A stretch of 64,000 nt of DNA, taken from Haloprofundus salilacus. GTDB lineage: Archaea; Halobacteriota; Halobacteria; Halobacteriales; Haloferacaceae. How positions within the stretch are numbered: position 1 is the first letter of the stretch; each line of letters starts with the position of its first letter. Of the stretch, positions 41,416 to 50,813 are shown one piece after another. The stretch covers positions 744,001 through 808,000 of the forward strand of contig NZ_CP083723.1 in assembly GCF_020150815.1 (NCBI RefSeq). The letters are read 5' to 3'. The translations under genes were made by a program, and so were the position numbers. Below the pieces are notes generated by a model. That model was given only the letters and a program-made list of their open reading frames with translations. It searched no databases and had not been told where the DNA came from.

Positions 41416-42788
41416 GCGCCGACGCCGATTCGGGCGAAAACGCGACGAGGAGCCGCGTCGACGACGTGATGGGGAGGCTCCGAGACGGCGACACGGGGTT
41501 GATTCTCCTCGTCCTCGGCGGCATCTATCTCGCGTACATCCTCAGCGGCGTCGTCCTCGGCTACCAACTCCGCGGGCAGCTGAACTCCGTGGCAGCGCTG
41601 ACGTTTTACATCGGCGTGTTCGGGCTGCTGGCGCTGGCGCTGAACCTCCACTGGGGTTACACCGGGCTGTTCAACATCGGTGTCGTCGGCTTCATGGCCG
41701 TAGGCATCTACGTGATGGCGCTCGTCTCGAAACCCGTCTACACGCCGGGCGGCGCGGCGCAGGTCGGTGGACTCGGACTCCCGCTGTGGGTCGGCGTGCT
41801 CGCCGGGATGCTCGCGGCGGCGGTGTTCGGCTTCGTCGTCGCGCTCCCGGCGTTACGGTTGCGAGCGGACTACCTCGCCATCGTCACCATCGCGATGTCC
41901 GAAATCGTCCGCTTCTCGTTTCTCGCCGGCGAGTTCCAACAGTTCCAACTGTTCGGCGAGCGTGTCGGCTTCGGCGGCGGGTCGGGACTCATCCTCGACT
42001 ACACACAGCCGCTGGAGGCGTTCTTCAGAGCGTTCGGACTCTGGGACGCGTATCTCAGCTTCGTGGGGGCGTTCGGCACGTTCGGGCCGCTGAACCTGAA
42101 CAACCCGAAACCCATCGTCGACAACCTCGTCTACGGTGGGGTGCTGTTGCTGTTCGTCGCGGGCTACTACTGGCTGCTGAAGCGCACCGGCGAGTCGCCG
42201 TTCGGACGCGTCCTGAAGGCGATTCGCGAGGACGAGGACGTGGCGAACGCGCTCGGCAAGAACACGAACCAGTTCAAGATCAAGTCGTTCATGCTCGGCT
42301 GTGCGCTCATGGGTCTCGCTGGGATTCTCTGGCTGGCCGGACAGGGTGCGGTGACGCCGAACTTCTTCCGCCCGCGTATCACCTTCTTCGTCTGGATCGC
42401 GCTCATCATCGGCGGAGCCGGGTCGAACACGGGGAGCGTCCTCGGCGGCGCCATCTTCGCCGGGGTGCTGTATCAGGGACCGCTCTACCTCAAGAACGTC
42501 CTGGAGGCGGTGCTCCCGCAGACCGACGCGCCGAACGGGTTCGGACCGGCGGTCGCGCCGATCTTCCAGTCGCTCGACCCGCTCCCGTTCGTCTGGTACA
42601 CCCTCGACAGCATCCGACAGCTCCAGTTGGTCATCATGGGTCTCGTACTCATCTGGCTGATGCACAACCGCCCGGAGGGGCTGTTGGGCCATCGCAAGGA
42701 GATCGCGGCGAGTATCGACCTCTCGCGTCCGGATAGTCCGTCGTCGACACCGACGGCAGCGACAGACGGGGGCGAGCGCGATGAGTGA
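41412..42788 (+). CDS. livM: Branched-chain amino-acid ABC transporter permease (LivM type)
   Basis: 458 residues from ATG 41412, the ATGA overlap with livH. Around ten membrane helices; LivM signatures LNLHWGYTGLFNIGVVGFMA and the coupling region FGRVLKAIREDEDVANALGK. The C-terminus is acidic and cytosolic. Partner of LivH. Confidence 0.94.
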   Translation: MSADADSGENATRSRVDDVMGRLRDGDTGLILLVLGGIYLAYILSGVVLGYQLRGQLNSVAALTFYIGVFGLLALALNLHWGYTGLFNIGVVGFMAVGIYVMALVSKPVYTPGGAAQVGGLGLPLWVGVLAGMLAAAVFGFVVALPALRLRADYLAIVTIAMSEIVRFSFLAGEFQQFQLFGERVGFGGGSGLILDYTQPLEAFFRAFGLWDAYLSFVGAFGTFGPLNLNNPKPIVDNLVYGGVLLLFVAGYYWLLKRTGESPFGRVLKAIREDEDVANALGKNTNQFKIKSFMLGCALMGLAGILWLAGQGAVTPNFFRPRITFFVWIALIIGGAGSNTGSVLGGAIFAGVLYQGPLYLKNVLEAVLPQTDAPNGFGPAVAPIFQSLDPLPFVWYTLDSIRQLQLVIMGLVLIWLMHNRPEGLLGHRKEIAASIDLSRPDSPSSTPTAATDGGERDE

Positions 42789-43692
42789 AGCGAGCGGACC
42801 GAACGAGGCGACCGACGAGACGGAGACGACCGACGAGATGACGGACACGACGACCCAGTCGACGGCGACCGAACAGCAACCGACCGAGACGCACGACGCC
42901 GGAACCACTGCCTCCGACGCGGCGGAGTATCCGCTCCGCGTCGAGAACCTCCGCAAGACGTTCGGAGGCATCGTCGCCGTCGACGACGCGAGTTTCGAGG
43001 TCGAACGCGGCACGCTCACGGGCCTCATCGGTCCCAACGGTGCCGGGAAGTCGACGACGTTCAACCTCATCACGGGGATGTACACGCCCGACGCGGGACG
43101 CGTCGTCTTCAACGGCGAAGAGATCACGGGACTGCCGCCGTACCGCGTCGCCGACAGGGGACTCGTCCGGACGTTCCAGATCGCCCGCGAACTCTCCGAG
43201 ATGACCGTCCTGGAGAACATGATGCTCGCGCCGAAGCAGCAGCGCGGCGAAGCGCTGTGGCGCTCGGTGACGCCGGGCGTCCGAAACGACGTCGTTCGAC
43301 AGGAGGAAGAGTTGCTCGACAGGGCGTGGGAGATGCTCGACTTCTTCGAGATAGACCACCTCGCCGAGGAGTACGCGGGCAACCTCTCGGGCGGTCAACG
43401 GAAACTGCTGGAGATGGCGCGCGCGCTCCTGACGGACCCCGATATGCTGCTTCTGGACGAACCGTTCGCGGGCGTCAACCCGTCGCTGGAGCGCCGTCTG
43501 CTCGAACACGTCCACGAACTGCGCGAGCAGGGTTACACGTTCCTGTTAGTCGAACACGATATGGACCTCATCATGGAGAACTGCGAGCACGTCATCGTGA
43601 TGCACCAAGGGAGGGTGCTCACCGAAGGGACGCCCGCCGACATTAAGCAGAACAAACAGGTCGTCGAAGCGTACCTCGGAGGGAACGTATGA
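42781..43692 (+). CDS. livG: ABC transporter ATP-binding protein (LivG type)
   Basis: 303 residues. A ~50-residue Thr/Glu/Asp-rich N-terminal extension precedes the ABC domain: Walker A GPNGAGKST, signature LSGGQRK, Walker B LLLDEPFAGVNP, switch His in LLVEHDMDL. Hydrolyses ATP to drive import. Overlaps livM by 8 nt and livF by 4. Confidence 0.95.
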   Translation: MSEASGPNEATDETETTDEMTDTTTQSTATEQQPTETHDAGTTASDAAEYPLRVENLRKTFGGIVAVDDASFEVERGTLTGLIGPNGAGKSTTFNLITGMYTPDAGRVVFNGEEITGLPPYRVADRGLVRTFQIARELSEMTVLENMMLAPKQQRGEALWRSVTPGVRNDVVRQEEELLDRAWEMLDFFEIDHLAEEYAGNLSGGQRKLLEMARALLTDPDMLLLDEPFAGVNPSLERRLLEHVHELREQGYTFLLVEHDMDLIMENCEHVIVMHQGRVLTEGTPADIKQNKQVVEAYLGGNV

Positions 43693-44393
43693 CGCTGCTG
43701 AAGGTGCGCGACCTCGACGCCGGCTACGGCGACTTGCAGATCCTCACCGACGTGGATCTGGACGTCGAGGAGAGCGAGTACGTCACCATCGTCGGCCCCA
43801 ATGGGGCAGGAAAGTCGACGGTGATGAAGTCCGTCTTCGGCCTCACGAGCCACATGGGCGGCACGGTGACGTTCGCCGACTCGGAGATCACCGGCGCGAA
43901 CCCCGAGGACATCATCCGACTCGGACTTGGGTACGTCCCGCAGAACGACAACGTGTTCGGGGCGCTCTCGGTGCAGGAGAACCTCGAGATGGGGGCGTAC
44001 ATCCTCGACGACGTACCCCAGGAGTCGCTCGACGCAGTGTACGAGCGGTTCCCCATCCTCAAAGAGCGACGCGAGCAGAAGGCGGGGACGATGAGCGGCG
44101 GCCAACAGCAGATGCTCGCGATGGGTCGCGCGCTGATGCTCGACCCCGACCTGCTCCTCCTGGACGAACCGAGCGCCGGTCTCGCGCCCGACCTCGTCGA
44201 CGAGATGTTCGACAAGATAGACGAGATCAACGAGGCGGGGACAGCCGTCCTGATGGTCGAGCAGAACGCCAAAGAGGCGCTGCGGCGCTGCGACCGCGGC
44301 TACGTCCTCGTCAACGGACAGAATCGCTACATGGACACCGGGCGGGCGCTGTTGGACGACGAGGAGGTCAGACAGGACTTCCTCGGCGGGTAG
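43689..44393 (+). CDS. livF: ABC transporter ATP-binding protein (LivF type)
   Basis: 234 residues: Walker A GPNGAGKST, signature MSGGQQQM, Walker B LLLDEPSAGLAP, switch VEQNAKEAL. Forms the ATPase dimer with LivG. Start by ATGA overlap. Confidence 0.95.
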   Translation: MTLLKVRDLDAGYGDLQILTDVDLDVEESEYVTIVGPNGAGKSTVMKSVFGLTSHMGGTVTFADSEITGANPEDIIRLGLGYVPQNDNVFGALSVQENLEMGAYILDDVPQESLDAVYERFPILKERREQKAGTMSGGQQQMLAMGRALMLDPDLLLLDEPSAGLAPDLVDEMFDKIDEINEAGTAVLMVEQNAKEALRRCDRGYVLVNGQNRYMDTGRALLDDEEVRQDFLGG

Positions 44394-44478
44394 TCGGCCG
44401 TCTGCGCGTCTCTTTTCGCCGTCGTCGAACGAGGACACTCCGAAACGGCTTCCTTCGCCGAGCGAACCTACCAACTCG

Positions 44479-44805
44479 ATGCGAGACGACCACCGTTCGA
44501 TGCCGGAGCAACAGCAAGTGGCCGCGTTTCTCGACCGGTACGAGCTGCACGCCGACCCGGCGTACCAACTGCTCGACCTCACGTCGGAAGTCGGCGAACT
44601 CGCCGCGGACGCGACGAAATCCTCTCAGTGGGGCGCGTCGCCTGAGGACCTCGACGTCGAGAGCGACGAGTTCGGTGACGCGCTGTTCTCGCTTCTGACC
44701 GTCGCCGAGTCGCTCGACATCGACGCGGGCGACGCGCTGCGTGAGTCGCTCGAGAAGTATCAGCGCCGCATCGTCGACACTGGGAGCGCGTCGTCGGACG
44801 AATAA
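44479..44805 (+). CDS. MazG-like nucleotide pyrophosphohydrolase
   Basis: 108 residues (ATG 44500 would give 101). MazG-like helical fold: LDLTSEVGELAADATKSSQW, then EFGDALFSLLTVAESLDID, with the acidic E-x2-E...E-x2-D set that binds magnesium. Probably hydrolyses non-canonical NTPs. Separated from livF by 85 bp, convergent with the binding-protein gene. Confidence 0.8.
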   Translation: MRDDHRSMPEQQQVAAFLDRYELHADPAYQLLDLTSEVGELAADATKSSQWGASPEDLDVESDEFGDALFSLLTVAESLDIDAGDALRESLEKYQRRIVDTGSASSDE

Positions 44806-44832
44806 AATCGGAGTCGGGTACTGCCGTCGAGT

Positions 44833-46197
44833 TCAGTTGCCGAGCGCCGTCTCGATGACCGACGAGTACGAGGACTCGCCGATGTTGAACGACACCTGAT
44901 TCGTGACCGTGCCGTCGAACTCGCTCTCGAACACTTCCGCGAAGCGCTCCGAGAGCTGCTGGCCGTAGTCGTTGTTGACGTACAGCGTCGCCGCGGAGCT
45001 GGCGTCGAGGCGCTCGGAGGCGACCTGCGCCATCACGCGACCCTGCAGGAAGTCCGAGGGTGCGGTCCGGAAGATGAAGTCGTTGTCGTCGAGGTTCGAC
45101 ACCGACAGCGCCGTACTCGACGGCGAACAGCCGACGACCTCGTTCGGAATGAACGCCTGCTGGGAGACGGGGACGTTGACGCCCGACGACGCCGACCCGC
45201 ACACTGCGGGGACGCCCGCGCTGACGAGCGAGTTCGCCGCCGCGACGCCAGCGTCTGGCGAAGTCTGACTGTCTTCGACCTGCGCGTTGACCGTGAGGTC
45301 GACGTCCGCGTCGTTGACCTGCATCGCCGGAATCTGCGCTGCCTGAATCATCGGCTGTCCGACCGACGCGAGGTCACCCGTCTCCGGGAGGAGAATGCCG
45401 ACCGACACTTCGCGCCCGAGACCGCCGGGAGCGCTGTCGGCCGAGGGTCCGGAACCTTCGGGGCTGTCGCCCTCGAACGCCTGCGTCTCCAGCGTTGGCG
45501 TCTCTGAAGAGCTCTGACCGGCGAACTCCCAGATGGCGTACGCCGCCGACGCCGGGTCACCCTTTTCGTTGAAGTTCGTCGCACTCGAAGCGCCTTGGTA
45601 GTTGATGTCGTCGCCGTTGGCCGCCGCTTCGACGGCTTCGACGAAGTTCTGCGGACCGAACTCCTCGCCGCCGGGGTTGGCGATGCGGCGGAGTTGGTCG
45701 CGAATCGCCGGACCGCTGTTCTCGCCGGCGGCGACGTTCGCGAGGATGAGAAGCGCTACGGAGTCGTACGACTGCGACGTGAAGACGCTAGGTGAGGCGT
45801 CGTACTCGTCTTGGAACAGTTGGTTGAACGCGTCCTGGTTCGGACCGCCCGCCGCGGGAGCGGTCCCGGTGACGTTCTCCATATCGTTGCCGACCTGTGC
45901 GGGCATGTCTCCGTCCTGCAACCCGTCGGGGACGAGAATCGACTCGCTCCCGTCGCTCGCGCTGTAGTAGTCGCGGAACAGCTGAATCCCGCTCTCGGGG
46001 TAGCCGATGACGATGAGCGAGTCGGGACCGCTTCCGCCGCCTCCGCCCCCACCGCCGTTGCTGCCGTTCCCACCGTTTCCGCCGTCTCCACCGTTTCCGC
46101 CGTCTTCGCCCGGTCCTTGTACACACCCGGCGAGACCGACCGCACCGGTCACACCGACTGCTTTCAGAAAGTTACGCCGTTGGATACCACGTGTCAT
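44833..46197 (-). CDS. ABC transporter substrate-binding lipoprotein (LivJ/K type)
   Basis: 454 residues from ATG 46197. Tat signal with twin Arg (MTRGIQRRNFLKAVGVTGAV then GLAGC), lipobox Cys at 25, a Gly/Asn-rich linker (~30-55), then the peripheral binding domain: REVSVGILLPETGDLASVGQ-like first strand is at about residue 265. The two lobes are therefore visible but the usual N-lobe opening appears after ~200 residues, suggesting a permuted or rearranged domain order. It delivers the substrate to LivHMGF; specificity cannot be read. Confidence 0.85.
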   Translation of the reverse strand: MTRGIQRRNFLKAVGVTGAVGLAGCVQGPGEDGGNGGDGGNGGNGSNGGGGGGGGSGPDSLIVIGYPESGIQLFRDYYSASDGSESILVPDGLQDGDMPAQVGNDMENVTGTAPAAGGPNQDAFNQLFQDEYDASPSVFTSQSYDSVALLILANVAAGENSGPAIRDQLRRIANPGGEEFGPQNFVEAVEAAANGDDINYQGASSATNFNEKGDPASAAYAIWEFAGQSSSETPTLETQAFEGDSPEGSGPSADSAPGGLGREVSVGILLPETGDLASVGQPMIQAAQIPAMQVNDADVDLTVNAQVEDSQTSPDAGVAAANSLVSAGVPAVCGSASSGVNVPVSQQAFIPNEVVGCSPSSTALSVSNLDDNDFIFRTAPSDFLQGRVMAQVASERLDASSAATLYVNNDYGQQLSERFAEVFESEFDGTVTNQVSFNIGESSYSSVIETALGN

Positions 46198-46219
46198 GTT
46201 ACCGGATGGGAATGGGTAG

Positions 46220-46227
46220 TTTATAAA
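46220..46227 (-). promoter_or_regulatory. TATA box of the substrate-binding protein gene
   Basis: tttataaa on either strand, 23-30 nt before the ATG at 46197, preceded on the minus strand by a G/A-rich BRE-like stretch; leaderless transcript expected. Confidence 0.6.
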
Positions 46228-46317
46228 GTTACGCCTTTCCAGCTGACAGGAATTACACGGTGCCACGACGCGGTCCCGTGGTTCTCAACGAAAGAGTGTG
46301 CGCCGCCCGGAGTCGTC

Positions 46318-46908
46318 TCACACCTCTCGGCAGTCAGAACAGACGAGTTGGCCGTTGACGTTCGAGAGCGTCCGCGCGAGCGACCCGCACACCTCGCAGA
46401 TACTCTGCGAGGAGTACGTCTCCGAGTCGATGCCGCCGTTCGTCTCGGCGTTCGGGAGGTTCCCGCCGGGGTCGCCGAACTCGCTTCCGTCGGCGGACGC
46501 TCCCTCCTGGCTGTCCGCTCGCAGTTCCTCTTGGGTCAGCGTCGCTGCCATCAGGATGTCCCGTTCCGTGAGCAACCCGACGAGTTCGCCGTCGTCGACC
46601 ACGAGCGCCCACGGCGTCGCCTCCGACCGCATCCGGTCTTCGGCGACGACGAGCGCCATCTCCGACTCCACTATCGGTTCGGGGTCGGTCATCACCGCGG
46701 AGACTGGCGTCTCGTCCTCGTCGTCCAGTACGACGCCGAGCGCCGCGCGCGAGGAGACGACACCGACCGGTTCGTTTCCGCGAAGGACGACGATGCAGTC
46801 GGCGCCCTCCTCGAACATCAGCTCCGCGGCGGCCCGCACCGGGTCCGACTCGCTCACCCCGACGAACTCGCGCTCCATGGCATCGCGTACCGTGACATCC
46901 GTGTTCAT
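46318..46908 (-). CDS. CBS-domain pair protein with C-terminal zinc ribbon
   Basis: 196 residues. Two CBS motifs (~5-60 and ~68-125; VGVVSSRAALGVVLDDED, VGLLTERDILMAATL) forming an adenosine-nucleotide-sensing module, an acidic linker, and a zinc ribbon CEVCGSLARTL...CSDC. Likely a regulatory sensor protein. Confidence 0.88.
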   Translation of the reverse strand: MNTDVTVRDAMEREFVGVSESDPVRAAAELMFEEGADCIVVLRGNEPVGVVSSRAALGVVLDDEDETPVSAVMTDPEPIVESEMALVVAEDRMRSEATPWALVVDDGELVGLLTERDILMAATLTQEELRADSQEGASADGSEFGDPGGNLPNAETNGGIDSETYSSQSICEVCGSLARTLSNVNGQLVCSDCREV

Positions 46909-47139
46909 ACTAGAAAGATGGCCGGAATCGGGCTAAAATCTACCCCCAGTAGAGTTAATCCGTCCCGCGTGCTACGTCTTTAGTCCGGCAGTCTCGGCTT
47001 CCGTGCTCGCTGTCACCCTGTATCCCGACATCCTCTCTTGCCGTCCAGTCGGCAGTTTGGAGAGTCGAAACGTATCAACTGAGTCGAAACGAGCGTCGGA
47101 AGCAGTAAGTTCAAATCGCTCGGCGAACGCCTACCAGTA

Positions 47140-47835
47140 ATGACCATCCCCTCGTTCGTCATCGGCATCGCGGGCGGCACGGGGGCGGGAAAGACGACCG
47201 TCTCGCGGCTCATCACCGAGGGCGTCGGCGAGTCGGTGACGCGAATCCCGCTCGACAACTACTACGAGGACCTCAGCCACCTCGACTTCGAGGAACGAAC
47301 GGAGGTCAACTACGACCACCCCTCGGCGTTCGAGTGGGAGTTGCTCCGCGAGCAGCTGTCGACGCTCACCGAGGGCCAGTCCGTCGAGATGCCGCAGTAC
47401 GACTTCGAGGCGCACAACCGAAAGGACGAGCGCGTGACGGTCGAACCGACCGACGTCATCATCCTCGAAGGGATTCTCTCGCTGTACGACGAGGAGGTAA
47501 ACGAGATGATGGACCTGCGTCTGTACGTCGAGACGGACGCCGACGTGCGGATTCTCCGGCGCATCGAACGCGACGTTGTCGAGCGCGGACGGGAGCTGGA
47601 GGGCGTCATCGGCCAGTATCTCTCGACGGTCAAGCCGATGCACGAGCAGTTCATCGAACCGACGAAGAAGCACGCCGACCTCATCATCCCCGAGGGGGCA
47701 AACAGCGTCGCTGTCAACCTGTTAGAGGAGAAAGTGCGCGCCGAGGTCGCCGGCGACGTAGCGCGCGGCTGGGAACGGGAGTCATTCGACCGCGAGGTGT
47801 CCGACACGGTGACGCTTAGCGAACCCGAACCCTGA
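47140..47835 (+). CDS. udk: Uridine kinase
   Basis: 231 residues. P-loop GGTGAGKTT (~10-18), LDNYYEDLSHL, the YDHPSAFEWELL segment of uridine kinases, and DVIILEGILSLYDEEV. Phosphorylates uridine and cytidine with NTP in pyrimidine salvage. Start is the first ATG before the P-loop. Confidence 0.94.
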   Translation: MTIPSFVIGIAGGTGAGKTTVSRLITEGVGESVTRIPLDNYYEDLSHLDFEERTEVNYDHPSAFEWELLREQLSTLTEGQSVEMPQYDFEAHNRKDERVTVEPTDVIILEGILSLYDEEVNEMMDLRLYVETDADVRILRRIERDVVERGRELEGVIGQYLSTVKPMHEQFIEPTKKHADLIIPEGANSVAVNLLEEKVRAEVAGDVARGWERESFDREVSDTVTLSEPEP

Positions 47836-47848
47836 GGCGGAGAGACCG

Positions 47849-48166
47849 TTACGACCGCGTTCGCGTGAACTGGTCCGCGCCTTCGTAGAACCAGTAGCCG
47901 TTGTCTCGCATCGCTCGTCCGACCGCCTTGTGGAAGTCGACGAAGTCCGAGAACTCCTCCTGGTCGACGTGCTCGAAGATGTCGCGCAGTGCGACGACGC
48001 GCTCGGAGTCGAGGCGAATCGGGTCGTCGCCGTATTCGGCGACGAACTCGTCGCGGTTCAGCGGGAAGTCCTCGTCCTCGTCGACCTTCTTGGCGATGAC
48101 GGCGTGGCCGTACTTCCGGCGTCCTTCGCTGCCCTGCTCTCCGTCGGGGTCGTGTGGCCAATCCAT
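47849..48166 (-). CDS. DUF5785 family protein
   Basis: 105 residues: MDWPHDPDGEQGSEGRRKYG, KKVDEDEDFPLNRDEFVAEY, NGYWFYEGADQF. A small haloarchaeal conserved family of unknown function, convergent with udk by 13 bp. Confidence 0.8.
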   Translation of the reverse strand: MDWPHDPDGEQGSEGRRKYGHAVIAKKVDEDEDFPLNRDEFVAEYGDDPIRLDSERVVALRDIFEHVDQEEFSDFVDFHKAVGRAMRDNGYWFYEGADQFTRTRS

Positions 48167-48282
48167 ATCGGGCAGTTGGATAGCACTCGCAAAACCGTTA
48201 CGCCTCGCGCGTCGGTCCGGCCTCGGCCCTCACTGCGAGAGTTCAGGTCCCGTGGCGGGCCGCGTTACGCCAAACCGTTCGG

Positions 48283-48456
48283 TCACCCCATGTGTGAGTA
48301 CTCGCTGAGCGCGACGAAGTTCTCTGAATGGCAGGCTGCGCAGTGGTTCGGCGGGTCGTAGCGACGGTTCTCGCCGGAACCAACGACATTCCCGGCGTAG
48401 ATGAGATGGCAGTCTTGGCAGACGAACTCGGACGGTCGTTCTGGTACGTGCGACAT
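48283..48456 (-). CDS. 57-residue zinc-ribbon protein
   Basis: MSHVPERPSEFVCQDCHLIY then NHCAACHSENFVAL: two CxxC pairs 26 residues apart, a zinc ribbon of the haloarchaeal microprotein kind. Good ATG and intergenic context. Confidence 0.7.
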   Translation of the reverse strand: MSHVPERPSEFVCQDCHLIYAGNVVGSGENRRYDPPNHCAACHSENFVALSEYSHMG

Positions 48457-48552
48457 ACGTTAACTTATCTGAACAGGGATTTGTAACTTCGCCACACTGC
48501 CGGCGAGACTCGCGTTAGGGTGACGTTCTCGATCGGCGAGCAGAGTGTTTAC

Positions 48553-48813
48553 TCGCCGTGGTGTTCGCGCGATAATGCAGTGGGATTGGGATTCGAACCT
48601 GCCGAGACGGTCGCTCCCTTTGGTCGCGCTGCGACTCGTCTGCTCGAATCCCCGTTGACGCCGATTTACGCGCTCACGCGGTGGCGAGTAGACGAGCTAC
48701 TCGCCGTAGTGATCGCGCGAAAATCCAGTGGGACTGGGATTCGAATCACGTCCGGACGGTCCCGCTCGTTCGCTTCGCTCACGTCGCGGGCTGCGACCGT
48801 TCTCCTTCGAATC
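48553..48813 (-). repeat. Two tandem remnants of the tRNA-Ser(TGA) 3' end
   Basis: cagtgggattgggattcgaacc begins at 48578 and cagtgggactgggattcgaa at 48726, against cggtgggactgggattcgaaccc in the intact tRNA at 48888. Each copy also carries the tRNA's trailing flank (ctcgccgt..gtg..tcgcgcga.aat). Spacing 148 and 162 bp. No gene is visible in 48457-48887. Confidence 0.75.
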
Positions 48814-48887
48814 CAGTTGTCTCCGAATCAGACACTCGCGGAAGAGGCAAGCGGATACACCGCTCGCCGTGTGCTCGCGTCAGAATG

Positions 48888-48970
48888 CGGTGGGACTGGG
48901 ATTCGAACCCAGGAGGCCGAAGGCCACCTGCTTTCAAGGCAGGCGCAATAGTCCACTCTGCCATCCCACC
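48888..48970 (-). tRNA. tRNA-Ser(TGA)
   Basis: 83 nt, class II: acceptor GGTGGGA/TCCCACC with discriminator G, anticodon loop CTTGAAA (TGA), a long variable arm ggtggccttcggcctcc, T-loop TTCGAAT. Confidence 0.95.
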
Positions 48971-49173
48971 CAAGCGGTGTGCGTTCGACCCGGCGCTGAC
49001 ACGCGGTTTCGCGGCTTCGAACCACGAATCCACTGGCGACCGCTTGGACCACCGAGGCCCGACCGAATAACACCGACCGTCGCGAAATCGCCACCAGCGG
49101 GGTCTGTAACCCTCTTTACGCCCGCAAGAGTTGAAAGTATCGTTCTCACTCCCACCCCCGACAGGGGAACGTC

Positions 49174-49512
49174 TCAGACGAGGCTGAGTTCGGAGTCCAT
49201 CAGTCGTTTCAGCTGAGAACGATGCTCGATATCGCCGAGTGCCACGGTGCGAGCCTCCTGGTCGTAGATGATGAGGCCGTCATCGACCAGTTTTGGGAGG
49301 TGACAGTGGTGGAGCGCGATTTGTATCCGTTCGATTCGTTCCTCGGCTCTGTTCAGACTTTCGTCCGAGACGGTTTCGGTGATCTCAGCCGCTAATTCGG
49401 CTAGGTTCCGAGCAGTGTCTACTTCGTCCAGGATTTTGAGCGTGTGCCATCGAAGTGGATGAGTAAGAACTTCGAACGCGTTTGTCGTGGGTGTGCTGGC
49501 AGGTAGTTGCAT
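49174..49512 (-). CDS. DUF7344-type winged-helix regulator
   Basis: 112 residues from ATG 49512. FEVLTHPLRWHTLKILDEVD, then the signature IQIALHHCHLPKLVDDGLII then YD; no membrane helices. Fifth member of this family in the window. Presumed transcription regulator. Confidence 0.78.
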   Translation of the reverse strand: MQLPASTPTTNAFEVLTHPLRWHTLKILDEVDTARNLAELAAEITETVSDESLNRAEERIERIQIALHHCHLPKLVDDGLIIYDQEARTVALGDIEHRSQLKRLMDSELSLV

Positions 49513-49671
49513 CGACACCGTTTAGCCGACGCAATAGCAAAGAGATTTCGTTAATCTCAATCCTTTGATTGCGAAAATCGAAACTCAGTTTGTTTCGATA
49601 ATCGAATCGCATTACCGAACTCTAGCGGCGGACGATGTCCGGATCCGGATCTGCTCTTAGCGACAATACAG

Positions 49672-49923
49672 CTAGTCCCCGGAACTCTTCGTCGATCCCA
49701 GTGGAGCGTTAGCCGTCAGTTCGACGGTACCGTCAGCGGCGATACGTACGGTAACGCCTGCATAGAGGAACTGAACGTGCCCTCGACTCATGGATTCGAT
49801 AATCGTCTCCAGCGCGTTTGGGTCGATACTGTGGTACAGGGGCGGTAGCTCGTCCGGTTCAGTAGCGGAATCGTCTGCGACCAGTCTCACGATCTGCTGG
49901 GATATCGAGTGAGAACGATCCAT
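49672..49923 (-). CDS. HalOD1 output-domain protein
   Basis: 83 residues from ATG 49923: ISQQIVRLVADDSATEPDEL, PPLYHSIDPNALETIIESM, VQFLYAGVTVRIAADGTVEL. This matches the HalOD1 domain (PF18545), a haloarchaeal output domain, here as a single-domain protein. Ligand or partner unknown. Confidence 0.82.
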   Translation of the reverse strand: MDRSHSISQQIVRLVADDSATEPDELPPLYHSIDPNALETIIESMSRGHVQFLYAGVTVRIAADGTVELTANAPLGSTKSSGD

Positions 49924-49995
49924 CGTAAAGTGGAAGAAACGCTTCGGTACTATAAATCTCATCTAATAACGCTACGTTTACGCCGCCTACACCCG

Positions 49996-50562
49996 TTATT
50001 CGCTTCGATAATCTAAATCATCTTGACGGGAGGAGACACCGACGTCGTACTCGCTAGGGTGTTCATCCTCTACGTCGCTACTGATGTTTTCCGTACCGAA
50101 GTGATTGAACGGACGGAAGTAGTGGTGACGGATCAGATCCTCGCTCTCGATATCCATTCCCATCTCGTCGAGTTTCGTCGCGACGCGTGTGACGTCGTCG
50201 TGGTGGGGTGCAACAACCTTGATTTCGATGTTGTTGCGACCGGTCATCACTTCGTGAACCTCGACGACCCCCTCTATCTGGAGCGCTTCCCGCGCCAACG
50301 CCTCACGTTCGACGATTCTGGTAGAGCACATGAAGCGAATCTGGAGTTGATACCCCGCTGCCTCGTAGTTGATCAGCGGGGCGTATCCCTGGATGACGCC
50401 CTCTTCTTCGAGCTTTTCGATGCGGTTCCGAATCGTTCCATCGGAGACGCCGACCCTCTCGGCGAGGTCTACTGCGGTCGTGTGGCGAGCGTCACGCTGG
50501 AGCAGTTGAAGAATAGCGCGGTCGACCCGATCGAGTGAGACGTCGTCCGTGGCAGGAGGCAT
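49996..50562 (-). CDS. Lrp/AsnC-family transcription regulator
   Basis: 188 residues. HTH (~8-60): LDRVDRAILQLLQRDARHTT, LAERVGVSDGTIRNRIEKLE. The RAM-like effector domain spans ~70-145 (YQLQIRFMCSTRIVEREALA, VVEVHEVMTGRNNIEIKVVA). A long acidic tail (~145-188) is unusual. It probably senses amino acids or other small ligands. Confidence 0.92.
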   Translation of the reverse strand: MPPATDDVSLDRVDRAILQLLQRDARHTTAVDLAERVGVSDGTIRNRIEKLEEEGVIQGYAPLINYEAAGYQLQIRFMCSTRIVEREALAREALQIEGVVEVHEVMTGRNNIEIKVVAPHHDDVTRVATKLDEMGMDIESEDLIRHHYFRPFNHFGTENISSDVEDEHPSEYDVGVSSRQDDLDYRSE

Positions 50563-50732
50563 AGGGAGATGTTCGTCCTCGACTCACTTCGTTGAAGTGG
50601 CCGAAATGGCTGTATTTCGCGCGCCACCTGCTGGAGAGTCGGGACGTCCAATCCGGACGACCAGACGGGGAGGAGAAGCCGAAAATCGAACGTTTTCGGA
50701 ACGAACCGGAGATACCGAACGCTGCACGCGTC

Positions 50733-50813
50733 CTACTCGAAGACAATCGTCCACTCGGCCATCCCATCGGCGTCGTACTTCCGGCGGTCAGGGCACGTAT
50801 CGTCGGCTTTCAC
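50733..50813 (-). CDS. Possible 26-residue microprotein
   Basis: GTG start overlapping the DUF2064 stop: MKADDTCPDRRKYDADGMAE then WTIVFE. The overlap and acidic composition favour a coupled small gene; nothing else supports it. 50563-50732 is otherwise empty. Confidence 0.35.
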   Translation of the reverse strand: MKADDTCPDRRKYDADGMAEWTIVFE

